A stretch of DNA of 64,000 nucleotides. Source: a bacterium (GTDB lineage: Bacteria; Eisenbacteria; RBG-16-71-46; CAIMUX01). Every line of letters starts with the position of its first letter. The first letter of the stretch is position 1. The position numbers were made by a program, and so were the translations under genes. The notes under the pieces were generated by a model. It saw nothing but the letters and a program-made list of their open reading frames with translations. It made no database searches and was not told where the DNA came from. Of the stretch, positions 42,460-51,254 are shown in pieces. Location of the stretch: NCBI GenBank assembly GCA_030431975.1, contig JAUIHP010000021.1, forward strand, positions 1 to 64,000, written 5' to 3'.

Positions 42460-44622
42460 ATGCGAAAGACTCTCAACGGCCGCGAGGCCGCTTCCACTTC
42501 CGAATTCGGCCGGCGTGGCCCCACACGGACGGCAATCTCGGGACGACCCCGCACGTACCGGTTCGTCGCCCTGATCGCCCTGTTTCTGTTGGTGGGACTC
42601 GATGCCCTTTCGATCTGCCAGGCACAAAGCGGAGAGATTCGCGGCCACGTCTTTCTGGACGGAAACTGCAACGGCGTCTTCGATTCCTGGGAAACCGGAC
42701 TCGCCGGATGGGACATCCGCCTTTCCGGAACTTCCAACGCGGTAGCCAACACCGACGCCACCGGTGCCTACTCCTTTGTCGGACTGGGTCCGGGGACATA
42801 TTCCGTGGCCGTCACCACGCAGCCCGGCTGGGTACTGACCGCTCCGGCCGGCGGATCCCACACCGTGAACCTGTCCGACGGAATCGCGGAAGACATCGAC
42901 TTTTTGAACTGCTCGTGTCCGATGGACGAACTACTTCCCCCACCTCCCTGCACGATTGCCTGGCTTCCCCTCGACGACGGAACCGGAGCCGTCGCGTCCG
43001 AAACGATCGGGGGTAACTTTGCCACTCTTCAGGGAGGGCCGAGTTGGGTGGCGGGAAGCGCCGCCGCCGCACTGCGATTCGCCTCAGGAGCCGACTTCGC
43101 GGAACTCGCATCGAGTCAGACCCCGTCTTTCGCATTCGGATCGTTCTCGATCTCTCTGTGGTTTCGATCCGACAACTCGGACGGACTCCGGCGCACCCTG
43201 ATCGACAAACGAAGTTCGACGGGAGGTCTCACCGGATTCCAGCTCTACATCGACAACAACCGGCTGGGTCTGCAATTGGCTTCCGCCGGCGCCTTCACCG
43301 ACTATGCGTCGTCCGGAACCGTGCTCACGGACGATGCGTGGCACCATCTTGTCGTCATCGTGTGTCGTGACCTGGATCCGGCCGGAGATGGAATCACCTT
43401 CTTCGTCGACGGAGCCCTCGATGCCCAGTGGTCGGCCACAGCCGTGTTGCAGGCCAACATCGACAACAACGTGCGACTCCGGCTCGGCCAGAACTCCGCC
43501 GGACTCCCGCCCGCCTTCGCACTGGATGCCACCCTCGACGAAGTTCTGCTCTACGACTGTTGCCTCTCGTTCTCGGAGGTCCTTCGAGTCATGGGAGGAA
43601 TCGCATCTGCGGACGCCCACCTTCCCTCGGCGGTCACGCCCTGCGGATCCACGGGCAAGATCCCTTTCCGCATCTGCAACTACTCCCCATTCTCGCGGAC
43701 GTTCACCTGGACCTTGGCCGGACGACCCGGCTGCGACGTGGCCGGACCAGAAGACTTCCAACCGTCTTCGGGAACGATCGTCCTTCCTCCGGGACCGGCC
43801 TGTCAGACCGTCCAATCCATCGTCCAGGTTCCGTCGTGGCTGACCGGAACCAACCTTTCGTGCTTTGAGTTGTCCGTTTTCGAACACGAGACCGCTCGGT
43901 GCTTCCGCGTTCCGACCGGAGTGCTTCGCGGTCCGGGATTTCTATGCCCCGACCCTGATCCTGCGATCTTCACACCCGTTCAACAGACGTTTCTCTTTTC
44001 CTTCGACATCGAGAACGGCACCCCCGACATGCTGACCGTCGAGTTGCAACTTTACCCGTGGTCATCCGAGAACGACGCCCCGAGCGGGTCTTTGGGGCTG
44101 GACGGTCTGCCTCCGGGAGAACCGATCGTCAGAACAGTCAAGATTCCACCGGAGGGAACCATTTCCGTCGGCGGTGAGGGGGAACTCGGCGACTTCGATC
44201 CGGCCGACGTCCAACAGATTCGACTCTTCGGAGACCTCTTCGGAGACGGAGTTCCCTTGTTGATGACGGACATTCCGGTCTACTCGGTCCTCGAGATCGA
44301 ACCGGCCGATGCGCCGGATCCTCCCAGTACCGTCCCGACGCCGTCGGTGGGCTGGAAGGCACTCCCCAATCCGTTTCGCGAGATGACCCGCGTTGAGATG
44401 GCGTCACCCGACTCCGATGTCGGATCCATCCGAATCGTCGATGCGTCCGGTCGCAACGTGCGCAGCCTGGACACGATGCGGACAACGGCCGAAGGCTCCG
44501 TCATCGAGTGGGACGGCCGTGATGATGCCGGAAGGGCAGTCGCAAACGGCGTCTACTGGATCCTTCCGACGTCCCCCTCGGAAAGTTCCCGGCCGGCGTT
44601 ACGTGTGATTCGCGTTCGCTGA
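42460..44622 (+). CDS. Secreted SdrD-B / LamG / FlgD-like protein
   Basis: The protein has 720 residues. gaggag lies 7 bases before ATG 42460, and a long N-region leads to a hydrophobic helix (VALIALFLLVGLDALSICQA). Residues ~57-150 match the SdrD B/CNA-B-like fold (GEIRGHVFLDGNCNGVFDSWE, TGAYSFVGLGPGTYSV). Residues ~165-375 are a LamG domain (FGSFSISLWFRSDNSDG, DDAWHHLVVIVCRD, LDEVLLYDCCLSFSEV). Residues ~395-620 are Ig-like, with paired cysteines. The end is FlgD-like (LPNPFREMTRVEM, IVDASGRNVRSL, WDGRDDAGRAVANGVYWI). It shares domain order with the extracytoplasmic half of the adjacent kinase and may be its ligand or its regulated product. Confidence 0.82.
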   Translation: MRKTLNGREAASTSEFGRRGPTRTAISGRPRTYRFVALIALFLLVGLDALSICQAQSGEIRGHVFLDGNCNGVFDSWETGLAGWDIRLSGTSNAVANTDATGAYSFVGLGPGTYSVAVTTQPGWVLTAPAGGSHTVNLSDGIAEDIDFLNCSCPMDELLPPPPCTIAWLPLDDGTGAVASETIGGNFATLQGGPSWVAGSAAAALRFASGADFAELASSQTPSFAFGSFSISLWFRSDNSDGLRRTLIDKRSSTGGLTGFQLYIDNNRLGLQLASAGAFTDYASSGTVLTDDAWHHLVVIVCRDLDPAGDGITFFVDGALDAQWSATAVLQANIDNNVRLRLGQNSAGLPPAFALDATLDEVLLYDCCLSFSEVLRVMGGIASADAHLPSAVTPCGSTGKIPFRICNYSPFSRTFTWTLAGRPGCDVAGPEDFQPSSGTIVLPPGPACQTVQSIVQVPSWLTGTNLSCFELSVFEHETARCFRVPTGVLRGPGFLCPDPDPAIFTPVQQTFLFSFDIENGTPDMLTVELQLYPWSSENDAPSGSLGLDGLPPGEPIVRTVKIPPEGTISVGGEGELGDFDPADVQQIRLFGDLFGDGVPLLMTDIPVYSVLEIEPADAPDPPSTVPTPSVGWKALPNPFREMTRVEMASPDSDVGSIRIVDASGRNVRSLDTMRTTAEGSVIEWDGRDDAGRAVANGVYWILPTSPSESSRPALRVIRVR

Positions 44623-44942
44623 CGAACTGAATCTCGGGCCGGGAGGGTTTCTAACCTTCCCGGCCGTCACTTGGTCCGTCACTTGGTCCGTCACCCGGTC
44701 CGTCACGCGGTCCGTCACGCGGCCCGACTCGTGGCCCGACTCCCAGCACCGCGCCAGGACCGACGGATGGGCCGACGCCCGGCACGACCCCAGGGCTGGC
44801 GCACCCGGCCATTCGCCTCACACGACTCCTTCTCGTCCGCCGCCCTTTCCGCCACTCCTTCCGTCGGTGTAGGGTTGCCCTCTGAGTTCCGCCTCGATCC
44901 ATCCGAGGTCTTGGCAAGGACAGCCCCCGGCGAGAAGGAGCG
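44623..44942. other. Gap with tandem repeats before the dihydropyrimidinase gene
   Basis: No gene is supported in these ~320 bases. The first third is a 12-bp tandem repeat; the rest leads into the dihydropyrimidinase ribosome site (aaggag) with no clear promoter. Confidence 0.45.
44666..44749. repeat. Seven 12-bp tandem repeats
   Basis: Units of the form gtcacttggtcc follow one another with gradual decay (gtcacccggtcc, gtcacgcggtcc, gtcacgcggccc, gactcgtggccc). The array lies in non-coding DNA after a stop codon. The period matches the coding array in the SDR gene. Confidence 0.9.
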
Positions 44943-46331
44943 ATGAAGATGGCCCTGCTGATCCAGAACGGCGAAATCATCACCGCCGACAGCCGCTACT
45001 TTGCGGACATCTACTGCGAAGGCGAAACGATCCAGGCCATCGGCCGGTCCCTCGACGTTCCCGATGGCACGGAAGTGATCGATGCCCAGGGAAAGTACGT
45101 CTTCCCCGGCTTCATCGACCCTCACGTACACATCCATCTTCCCTTCATGGGAACCTTCGCCAAGGACACGCATACAACAGCCAGCATCGCCGCTCTCCAC
45201 GGCGGGACCACGACCTTCATCGAGATGTGTTGCCCCAGTCGGCTGGACGATGCCCTCGAGGGCTACCAGCTGTGGAAGAACAAGGCCGAAGGCGCCAGTG
45301 CCTGCGACTACACGTTCCACATGGCCGTCTCGAAGTTCGACGAGAAGACCGAGGGACAGCTGAGGGAGATCGTCGACGACGGCATTCGCTCCTTCAAAGT
45401 CTTCCTCGCGTACAAAGACTTCTTCGGAGTTCATGACGACGAACTCTTCGCGACCCTCAAGCTTGCCCGCGAACTGGGTGTCGTCGTGACGGCGCACTGC
45501 GAGAACGCAGAGATGGTCGCGCAACTTCAGTCGCAGCTTCTGGCCGAAGGCAAGACCGGTCCTGAGTGGCACGAACCGAGTCGTCCGACGCGCGTCGAAG
45601 CCGAGGGGACAAATCATTTCGCGAGCTTCCTCGAAGTCACCGGCGCCACCGGCTATGTCGTCCACCTTTCCTGCCGCGAAGCTTTGGAGGCTGCGGCCGC
45701 GGCCAAGGCACGAGGTGTGCGGCTGTATGTCGAATCGGTCATCCCCCACCTTCTGCTCGATCACACCTACGCCGAGCGGGACGAGTTCGATGGCGCGCGT
45801 TGGGTCATGTCTCCGCCCCTTCGGTCTCACGAGAATCAGGCGGCACTTTGGGATGGACTCGATCACACCCTGGTCGACACCATTGCCACTGACCACTGCC
45901 CTTTCGATCTGAAGCAAAAGGACATGGGACGCGGGGACTTCACGAAGATCCCGAACGGAATTCCCGGCATCGAAGACCGGGTCAATCTGCTCTACACCTA
46001 CGGCGTCAGCCGCGGCAACCTCGACATCCATCGGTTCGTCGACGCCGCGAGCACACGCGCGGCGCGCATCTTCGGACTGACGCAAAAAGGCAGGATCGCC
46101 GTGGGCGCGGACGCGGATCTCGTCGTCTACGATCCGGAGTACCGGGGAACCATCTCCGCCGCGACTCATCATGTGAACAACGACTACAGCGGATTTGAGG
46201 GATTCGAAATCGACGGCCGTCCGTCCGTAGTCACGGTGCGTGGCCAGGTCGCCATTCGGGACGGTGAGTTCGTCGGGGACACGGATCGCGGTCGACTCAT
46301 CCGTCGAAAGGGCGAGGTCGCCACCTCGTAG
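44943..46331 (+). CDS. hydA: Dihydropyrimidinase / D-hydantoinase
   Basis: This 462-residue cytoplasmic amidohydrolase opens cyclic ureides such as dihydrouracil, dihydrothymine or hydantoins. aggag lies 2-3 bases before ATG 44943. The binuclear metal site is complete: GFIDPHVHIHLP (His-x-His), SFKVFLAYKD (carbamylated Lys), VVTAHCENAEM (His), VHLSC (His), ATDHCPF (Asp). TTFIEMCCPS and the substrate loop SPPLRSHENQ also fit the family. Length is typical. No other pyrimidine-degradation gene (beta-ureidopropionase, dihydropyrimidine dehydrogenase) is nearby, so the exact substrate is open. Confidence 0.94.
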   Translation: MKMALLIQNGEIITADSRYFADIYCEGETIQAIGRSLDVPDGTEVIDAQGKYVFPGFIDPHVHIHLPFMGTFAKDTHTTASIAALHGGTTTFIEMCCPSRLDDALEGYQLWKNKAEGASACDYTFHMAVSKFDEKTEGQLREIVDDGIRSFKVFLAYKDFFGVHDDELFATLKLARELGVVVTAHCENAEMVAQLQSQLLAEGKTGPEWHEPSRPTRVEAEGTNHFASFLEVTGATGYVVHLSCREALEAAAAAKARGVRLYVESVIPHLLLDHTYAERDEFDGARWVMSPPLRSHENQAALWDGLDHTLVDTIATDHCPFDLKQKDMGRGDFTKIPNGIPGIEDRVNLLYTYGVSRGNLDIHRFVDAASTRAARIFGLTQKGRIAVGADADLVVYDPEYRGTISAATHHVNNDYSGFEGFEIDGRPSVVTVRGQVAIRDGEFVGDTDRGRLIRRKGEVATS

Positions 46332-46334
46332 CTG

Positions 46335-46425
46335 GATTACCCGCGCGCTGAAAGCCACCCACTACTCTCGTACTGACAGCCGCGCACCGAAAACCACGCA
46401 CTGAGCCACGAACTGAAGGGCCACT
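46335..46425. repeat. Degenerate repeat of ~26 bp between hydA and the AAA+ gene
   Basis: About three diverged units share the pattern gccgcgc-ctgaaa-ccac-cact. The match is loose and the period irregular. Confidence 0.4.
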
Positions 46426-46459
46426 CCGAGTCTCTTTTGATCCCTCGAGGACCGTTCCC

Positions 46460-49400
46460 ATGGATACGTTATTCACTCCCATCCTGATCATGGCTCTGGT
46501 CACCGGACTCTTCGTCTGGTTGTCGCGCCGAAGAGAGCGAAGTGTCGCCGAGCTGCCGAACCCGACCCCGCAGGGACACACCGAACCCGTCTCGTTCGAC
46601 GGCATGGATTCGGGCGTCGTCGCAGAAGCACTGGGCGCGGTTTTTCAACGCGTCTCCCGACCTCAGGACTTCCTGGAGCAGGCCGAGTTCCAGGCTGCGG
46701 TTCGTTGGCTCGATCAGAACGTCGATGAAGACCGTGAGCTTCTGACCTACTACACCGGTGACCACATGCCGCTGGCCTGCGCCGCGCTGGAAACGCTGGC
46801 CCTCCGCAAGGGTGACAACCCGGAAATCGCCGAGCCGTTGCTGGAAAACGTCGGTGCGGTTCATCCCTGGAGTCGCGTTTTTGTCCTTCGCGTCCTGGAA
46901 GCGCGCGTCCCGGGGCCGCTCATCGGTCGGGTTCTTCTCGCTGTCGGGCCGGAGTGGGCCGAATTCCCGGTCGCACTGGAGGAACTACGCGCACTCATCC
47001 GCCGCCGGATGGCCGAAGGTGAGACGCCGAGTCTGGGTGAAGGCCTGAAGAGCGCACCGGTCGATCAGATCGAGACCTTGCAGGCCGTCCTGCTCAAAAG
47101 GCTCGACGCATCCGTGGCCGGCCCGTTGCAGAAGGAGATCGACGAGTTTCAGGACCAACTCATCGACACGTCTGCACTGGAGGAGGTCGGGTCCGTTGAC
47201 GGCAAGATCGACGACAACCACCCGGCTTCAAACCCGGACATCGTTCCCCACACGGCCATGACGGATCTGGTCGACGAACTCGTGCGCCGCATCTCGAGTA
47301 ATCCGCGACGTCCTCAGGTCGTCATGGGTCCCGCCGGAGTCGGAAAGTCGGCCACCATCTCCGTGCTCGTGGACCGGATTCGGCGGGACGGCTGGATCGT
47401 CTTTCGTGCGTCCTCCAGCCAACTGCTGGCCGGAACCGGTTTTGTCGGACAGCTGGAGGAGCGGGTCGGTCGTCTCATGCGGAACCTGGCCGCGCCGCGA
47501 AAGGTGGCCTGGGTCATTCCCAACCTCGGCGACTTTCTGATGGCGGGCTCACACCTTCACAGTCGCGTCACGATTCTCGACATGATTCGCCCGAACTTGG
47601 AGGCGGGACAACTGGCCATCATCGCGGAAGCCGACCCTTCCGGATTCGAAGCGGTCGTCCGGGACAATCCCAGTCTTGGACCGCTCTTTGACGTTCAACG
47701 CCTGGAGCCCGTCCCGCCGGAAGTCGCCGCCGAGCTGGCCCGGAAGTGGGCGGAGTCGCGCGTTCACATTGAAGATCCGACCATCGACGAAACGCAACGC
47801 ATGGCCGCGCAGTACCTGACCCACCTCGCCGCGCCGGGGGCTTTGTTCCTTCTTCTGCGGCAAACCGAGAAGCGACTCGCGCGCGACCGCGCGTCCACTC
47901 TCGGGCAGGCGACGACTTCCGGGCCAGCGTCCGATTCCGGTCGCGTTTCGGACTCCGGCGCCGATTCCGTCCAAGCGTCATCCTCCGAACGCGTCTCATC
48001 GCCCGAGCACATGGAGATCCGGGACGACGACATTCTGAACACGGTGGCCAACCTCTCCGGCCTCCCGATGCAAATTCTGGACAACCGTTCGAGTCTGGAT
48101 CTCGAAGAGACCGAGCGCTTCTTCTCCCGCAAGGTTTTGGGACAACCGGAGGCGGTCTCCTGTCTTTGCGACCGCATTGCCATGGTCAAAGCCGGCGTCA
48201 CCGATCCGACGCGCCCTCTCGGTGTCTTCCTGTTCGCCGGGCCGACGGGGACCGGAAAGACCGAGCTGGCCAAGGCGCTGGCGTCCTACCTGTTCCGTTC
48301 TCCGGACCGGATGGTCCGGCTCGACATGAGCGAGTTTCAAACCGGCGAGTCGCTCGACCGTCTGGTCGGGCAGAAGGACGGACCGGTCGCGACCCGCTCG
48401 CTCGTCGATCAGATTCGTGAGCAACCCTTCTCGGTCGTGCTTCTCGACGAGTTCGAGAAGGCTGCACCGCAGGTTTGGGATCTGTTTCTGCAACTATTCG
48501 ACGACGGCCGCCTCACCGACTCGCGCGGACGAACGGCCGACTTTCGTCACGCCATCGTCATCCTGACCTCGAACCTGGGAGCGGCCATCCCTGCGGGCCA
48601 GTCCGTCGGGTTCCACGGCGAAGGTTCACAGTCCTTCCGCGCCGGGGACGTCGAACGCGCACTCAGCGAAACCTTCCGCGCCGAGTTTCTCAATCGGATC
48701 GACCAGGTCGTCATCTTCCGTCCGCTTTCCCGCGCCATCATGCGGAAGCTCCTCGAGAAGGAACTCGCGGAGGCCTTCGAACGCCGTGGGCTCCGTCACC
48801 GGCAGTGGGCCCTGGAATGGGACGACTCGGCGATCGAGTTTCTGCTGGAGAAGGGGTTCACCGTGACGCTGGGAGCCCGGCCGCTGAAGCGAGCCATCGA
48901 GCGACATCTTCTGACGCCACTTTCCCGGACCATCGTCGAGCACCTCTATCCGAAGGGGGATCAGTTCCTTTTCGTTCGCGGAAAGGACGACCGGCTGGAG
49001 GTCGAGTTCATCGATCCGGATGCGGATGCGACGGACGCCGCCTACGCTTACTCGAGCGACACCTCCGGCGACTCCTCGAGCGGCACCCATAGAGACGCCT
49101 CGGGCGTGGCCCCGGACGGAGCGGCCGTCGTTCGCGAACCGGGAAGTCGCGCCGGGACCGCATCGCCCGGTGACGGGCCGTCCGCCCCAGCCTCCGGCCT
49201 CGGTCATGAATCGGAACTCGGCGACCTCCTGTCCATCCGTGCGCTCGTACTGCGTCCGCACCTCTCTCCGAAGGACCTGCCTCAACTGGAGCGAGAGTCG
49301 CAACAGATCGAAGAGCGCTACGAGGCGGGCGGCTACCACGAGATCAAGAACGACGCACTGGAGCAGCTTTCGAGGAAGGGATTCTGGGAGTCCCCGGATC

Positions 49401-50152
49401 GTTTCGAAGTTCTGGGGAGGATCGAATATCTGGATCGCGTGGAGTCCGGAATCAAGAGTCTGTCATCCATTCTCGAGCGGCTGGCCCGCGGCGCCGTCTA
49501 TCCGGGAACAACGGAAACGCGTTCGGCCCTGCCGCCGGAGCTGGTCACTTCCGTGGCCCAAAAGATCCACCTTCTTCGTGCAGCCCTGGACGGCCTGGTG
49601 CGCGACGAGGCCGCAGATGCCTTCCTGAGTGTGGAAGCCGGTCACGATGTCGGCGCTCACTCTTCCACATCCGGACCCGACGAAGGCGAAGTCGCATTCT
49701 CGAAAGAGGTCGCGCGAATGTACCGGCGTTGGGCGGAACACCGGGGAATGCGAATCGACGAGTTGAAATCGAAGGGCAACGCCGCGGACCGGGTCGTCTT
49801 TGCCATTAGTGGCTACGGAGCCTTCTCGCTTCTCCGAAACGAAGACGGTCTCCACGTTCTGGATCACGAGACGTCCTCGGGCCGGCCGAATGCCCGGCAG
49901 ACGGTCCGCGTTCGCGTGGCGCCACGCCCGGCTGCGTCCGCTTCGAACTCCCCCGCCGAGTACTACGAGCGCGCCGTCTCGGAGTTGGCCGGGTCGGATA
50001 CGCCCAAGGTCGTCCGGCGCTATTGGAAGGAACCCTCGCCTTTGGTGCGGGACCTGATTCGCGGTTGGAGAACCGGTCGCATCGATCAGGTACTGGACGG
50101 CCATTTCGATCTTTTCGATTCGGTTGACGAACCGACTACGGCCCACTCCTGA
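46460..50152 (+). CDS. Membrane-anchored ClpB-like double-AAA+ ATPase fused to a release-factor-like region
   Basis: The protein has 1230 residues. An N-terminal TM helix (TPILIMALVTGLFVWL) is followed by a helical-repeat region to ~260. D1 AAA has Walker A GPAGVGKS (290-297), but the Walker B stretch reads WVIPNLGDF, without the acidic pair. D2 AAA is intact: GPTGTGKT (594-601), VVLLDEFEKA (~659), a sensor LTSNLG, and a ClpB D2-small domain. After a Ser/Gly/Ala linker, residues ~925-1220 align with class-I release factors: a domain-1 helix pair (KGFWESPDRFEVLGRIEYLD), LSVEAG, ARMYRRWAEHRGMRIDEL, VFAISGYGAFSLLRNEDGLHVL, and the terminal RTGRIDQVLDGHFDLF. The SPF codon-reading motif and the whole GGQ domain are missing. 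It could be a ribosome-directed unfoldase at the membrane; the function is unknown. Confidence 0.9.
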   Translation: MDTLFTPILIMALVTGLFVWLSRRRERSVAELPNPTPQGHTEPVSFDGMDSGVVAEALGAVFQRVSRPQDFLEQAEFQAAVRWLDQNVDEDRELLTYYTGDHMPLACAALETLALRKGDNPEIAEPLLENVGAVHPWSRVFVLRVLEARVPGPLIGRVLLAVGPEWAEFPVALEELRALIRRRMAEGETPSLGEGLKSAPVDQIETLQAVLLKRLDASVAGPLQKEIDEFQDQLIDTSALEEVGSVDGKIDDNHPASNPDIVPHTAMTDLVDELVRRISSNPRRPQVVMGPAGVGKSATISVLVDRIRRDGWIVFRASSSQLLAGTGFVGQLEERVGRLMRNLAAPRKVAWVIPNLGDFLMAGSHLHSRVTILDMIRPNLEAGQLAIIAEADPSGFEAVVRDNPSLGPLFDVQRLEPVPPEVAAELARKWAESRVHIEDPTIDETQRMAAQYLTHLAAPGALFLLLRQTEKRLARDRASTLGQATTSGPASDSGRVSDSGADSVQASSSERVSSPEHMEIRDDDILNTVANLSGLPMQILDNRSSLDLEETERFFSRKVLGQPEAVSCLCDRIAMVKAGVTDPTRPLGVFLFAGPTGTGKTELAKALASYLFRSPDRMVRLDMSEFQTGESLDRLVGQKDGPVATRSLVDQIREQPFSVVLLDEFEKAAPQVWDLFLQLFDDGRLTDSRGRTADFRHAIVILTSNLGAAIPAGQSVGFHGEGSQSFRAGDVERALSETFRAEFLNRIDQVVIFRPLSRAIMRKLLEKELAEAFERRGLRHRQWALEWDDSAIEFLLEKGFTVTLGARPLKRAIERHLLTPLSRTIVEHLYPKGDQFLFVRGKDDRLEVEFIDPDADATDAAYAYSSDTSGDSSSGTHRDASGVAPDGAAVVREPGSRAGTASPGDGPSAPASGLGHESELGDLLSIRALVLRPHLSPKDLPQLERESQQIEERYEAGGYHEIKNDALEQLSRKGFWESPDRFEVLGRIEYLDRVESGIKSLSSILERLARGAVYPGTTETRSALPPELVTSVAQKIHLLRAALDGLVRDEAADAFLSVEAGHDVGAHSSTSGPDEGEVAFSKEVARMYRRWAEHRGMRIDELKSKGNAADRVVFAISGYGAFSLLRNEDGLHVLDHETSSGRPNARQTVRVRVAPRPAASASNSPAEYYERAVSELAGSDTPKVVRRYWKEPSPLVRDLIRGWRTGRIDQVLDGHFDLFDSVDEPTTAHS

Positions 50153-50189
50153 GCCGGAGAGTCACCAACGTCCCGGAGAGGTAGCTTCT

Positions 50190-51254
50190 GTGTCCCTGCC
50201 CTGGGAAAACGATCACGGCCTGTCACACGTGGAACTCGAGAGGGCTTTGACCCGTGAGTTGGACCTCCCAATGCAGTGGATCGCGGAGGGATGGGACTGC
50301 GATGTTCTTTCGTCCGCCGAGGATCCCGAGTGGTTGTTCAAAGTGCCGAAGCGAAAAGAGGTCGTACCGTGGATTGAAAAGGAGTCGAGGTTACTCCGGA
50401 TCATCGAAGAGTCCGGACTCGCTCTCGCACCCAGGGTTCGACCGGACTCACTGACACCGAAGGGTTCTCGCACTCCGAGTCTCACGAGCCAAGGCCTACC
50501 GGTCTGTCCGTATCCTTGGATCGCGATCTCGGTCGCGCGCGGTGTCTCTTTGAAGTCCATCCTCGACACAGCATCCGGCAGCCCCTCCCTCACCAAGTTC
50601 GGTCACTCCTACGGAGCCGCGATCCGTGAACTGCACGACCTCTCTTCGGCCGCGACGATAGCTGCGGACCTGGCAGAGTCCCTGGGACCGCGTCCCAAGG
50701 CTTCGTCCCATGGCGTGAATCATCTTCTTGCCGGAGCCCGACTCGCACTCCCGGCCTTGACCGAGTTCACTTCGGCGACCCGGAATCGGCTAAGTGAATC
50801 GATTGAGGCGATGGAACTCTGCGAACCTGTCTCCCTGGCTCCGGTCTTCGTTCACGATGACCTGTACCCGGAACACGTCTTCCTCGATCCCGACGCCGGA
50901 ACCGTCACCCAGTTCATCGACTGGGCCGACGCCGGTTGGGGAGATCCTGCAGCGGACTTCGCCGTCGCCGCATGGTCGTTGGGAAACGAGTTCCTGGACG
51001 CCGCACTCAGGGCGTATGGAAATACCACCAACACGAATGAAGACGCGCCCCACGTCGGTGATCGTCAAACTGAAAGCCAGAGAGCGGAATCCTTTCGAGG
51101 ACGGATTCGCCGGCTCGGCCTGGCTCTCGGCCTCTACGACATTCACCAAGGATTGAAGGGCGCGCCCAACATTTCCGTGTCGGAACGTAGGCGGGCTCTC
51201 CGGCGAAGAATCGACGAAGGCTGGCTGGATGACTACTCACCGCAGGGATCGTAG
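50190..51254 (+). CDS. Aminoglycoside phosphotransferase (APH)-like small-molecule kinase
   Basis: The protein has 354 residues. I chose GTG 50190 because ggagagg lies 8 bases upstream; an ATG at 50124 inside the previous gene is the alternative. It has the APH/choline-kinase fold: LFKVPKRKEVVPWIEKESRLLRII (ATP Lys), WIAISVARGVSLKSIL, the catalytic loop VFVHDDLYPEHVFL, and the metal loop TQFIDWADAGWGDPAADFAVAAW. It follows the AAA+/release-factor gene by 37 bases and is probably cotranscribed. The substrate is unknown; resistance to a translation-targeting antibiotic is one possibility but not shown. Its 3' end overlaps the convergent CAP gene by 22 bp. Confidence 0.88.
   Translation: MSLPWENDHGLSHVELERALTRELDLPMQWIAEGWDCDVLSSAEDPEWLFKVPKRKEVVPWIEKESRLLRIIEESGLALAPRVRPDSLTPKGSRTPSLTSQGLPVCPYPWIAISVARGVSLKSILDTASGSPSLTKFGHSYGAAIRELHDLSSAATIAADLAESLGPRPKASSHGVNHLLAGARLALPALTEFTSATRNRLSESIEAMELCEPVSLAPVFVHDDLYPEHVFLDPDAGTVTQFIDWADAGWGDPAADFAVAAWSLGNEFLDAALRAYGNTTNTNEDAPHVGDRQTESQRAESFRGRIRRLGLALGLYDIHQGLKGAPNISVSERRRALRRRIDEGWLDDYSPQGS

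Noticed and set aside
44666-44749. Possible CRISPR array
   Set aside because: Direct 12-bp units without spacers and no cas genes; the CHAT protease here also lacks any gRAMP partner.
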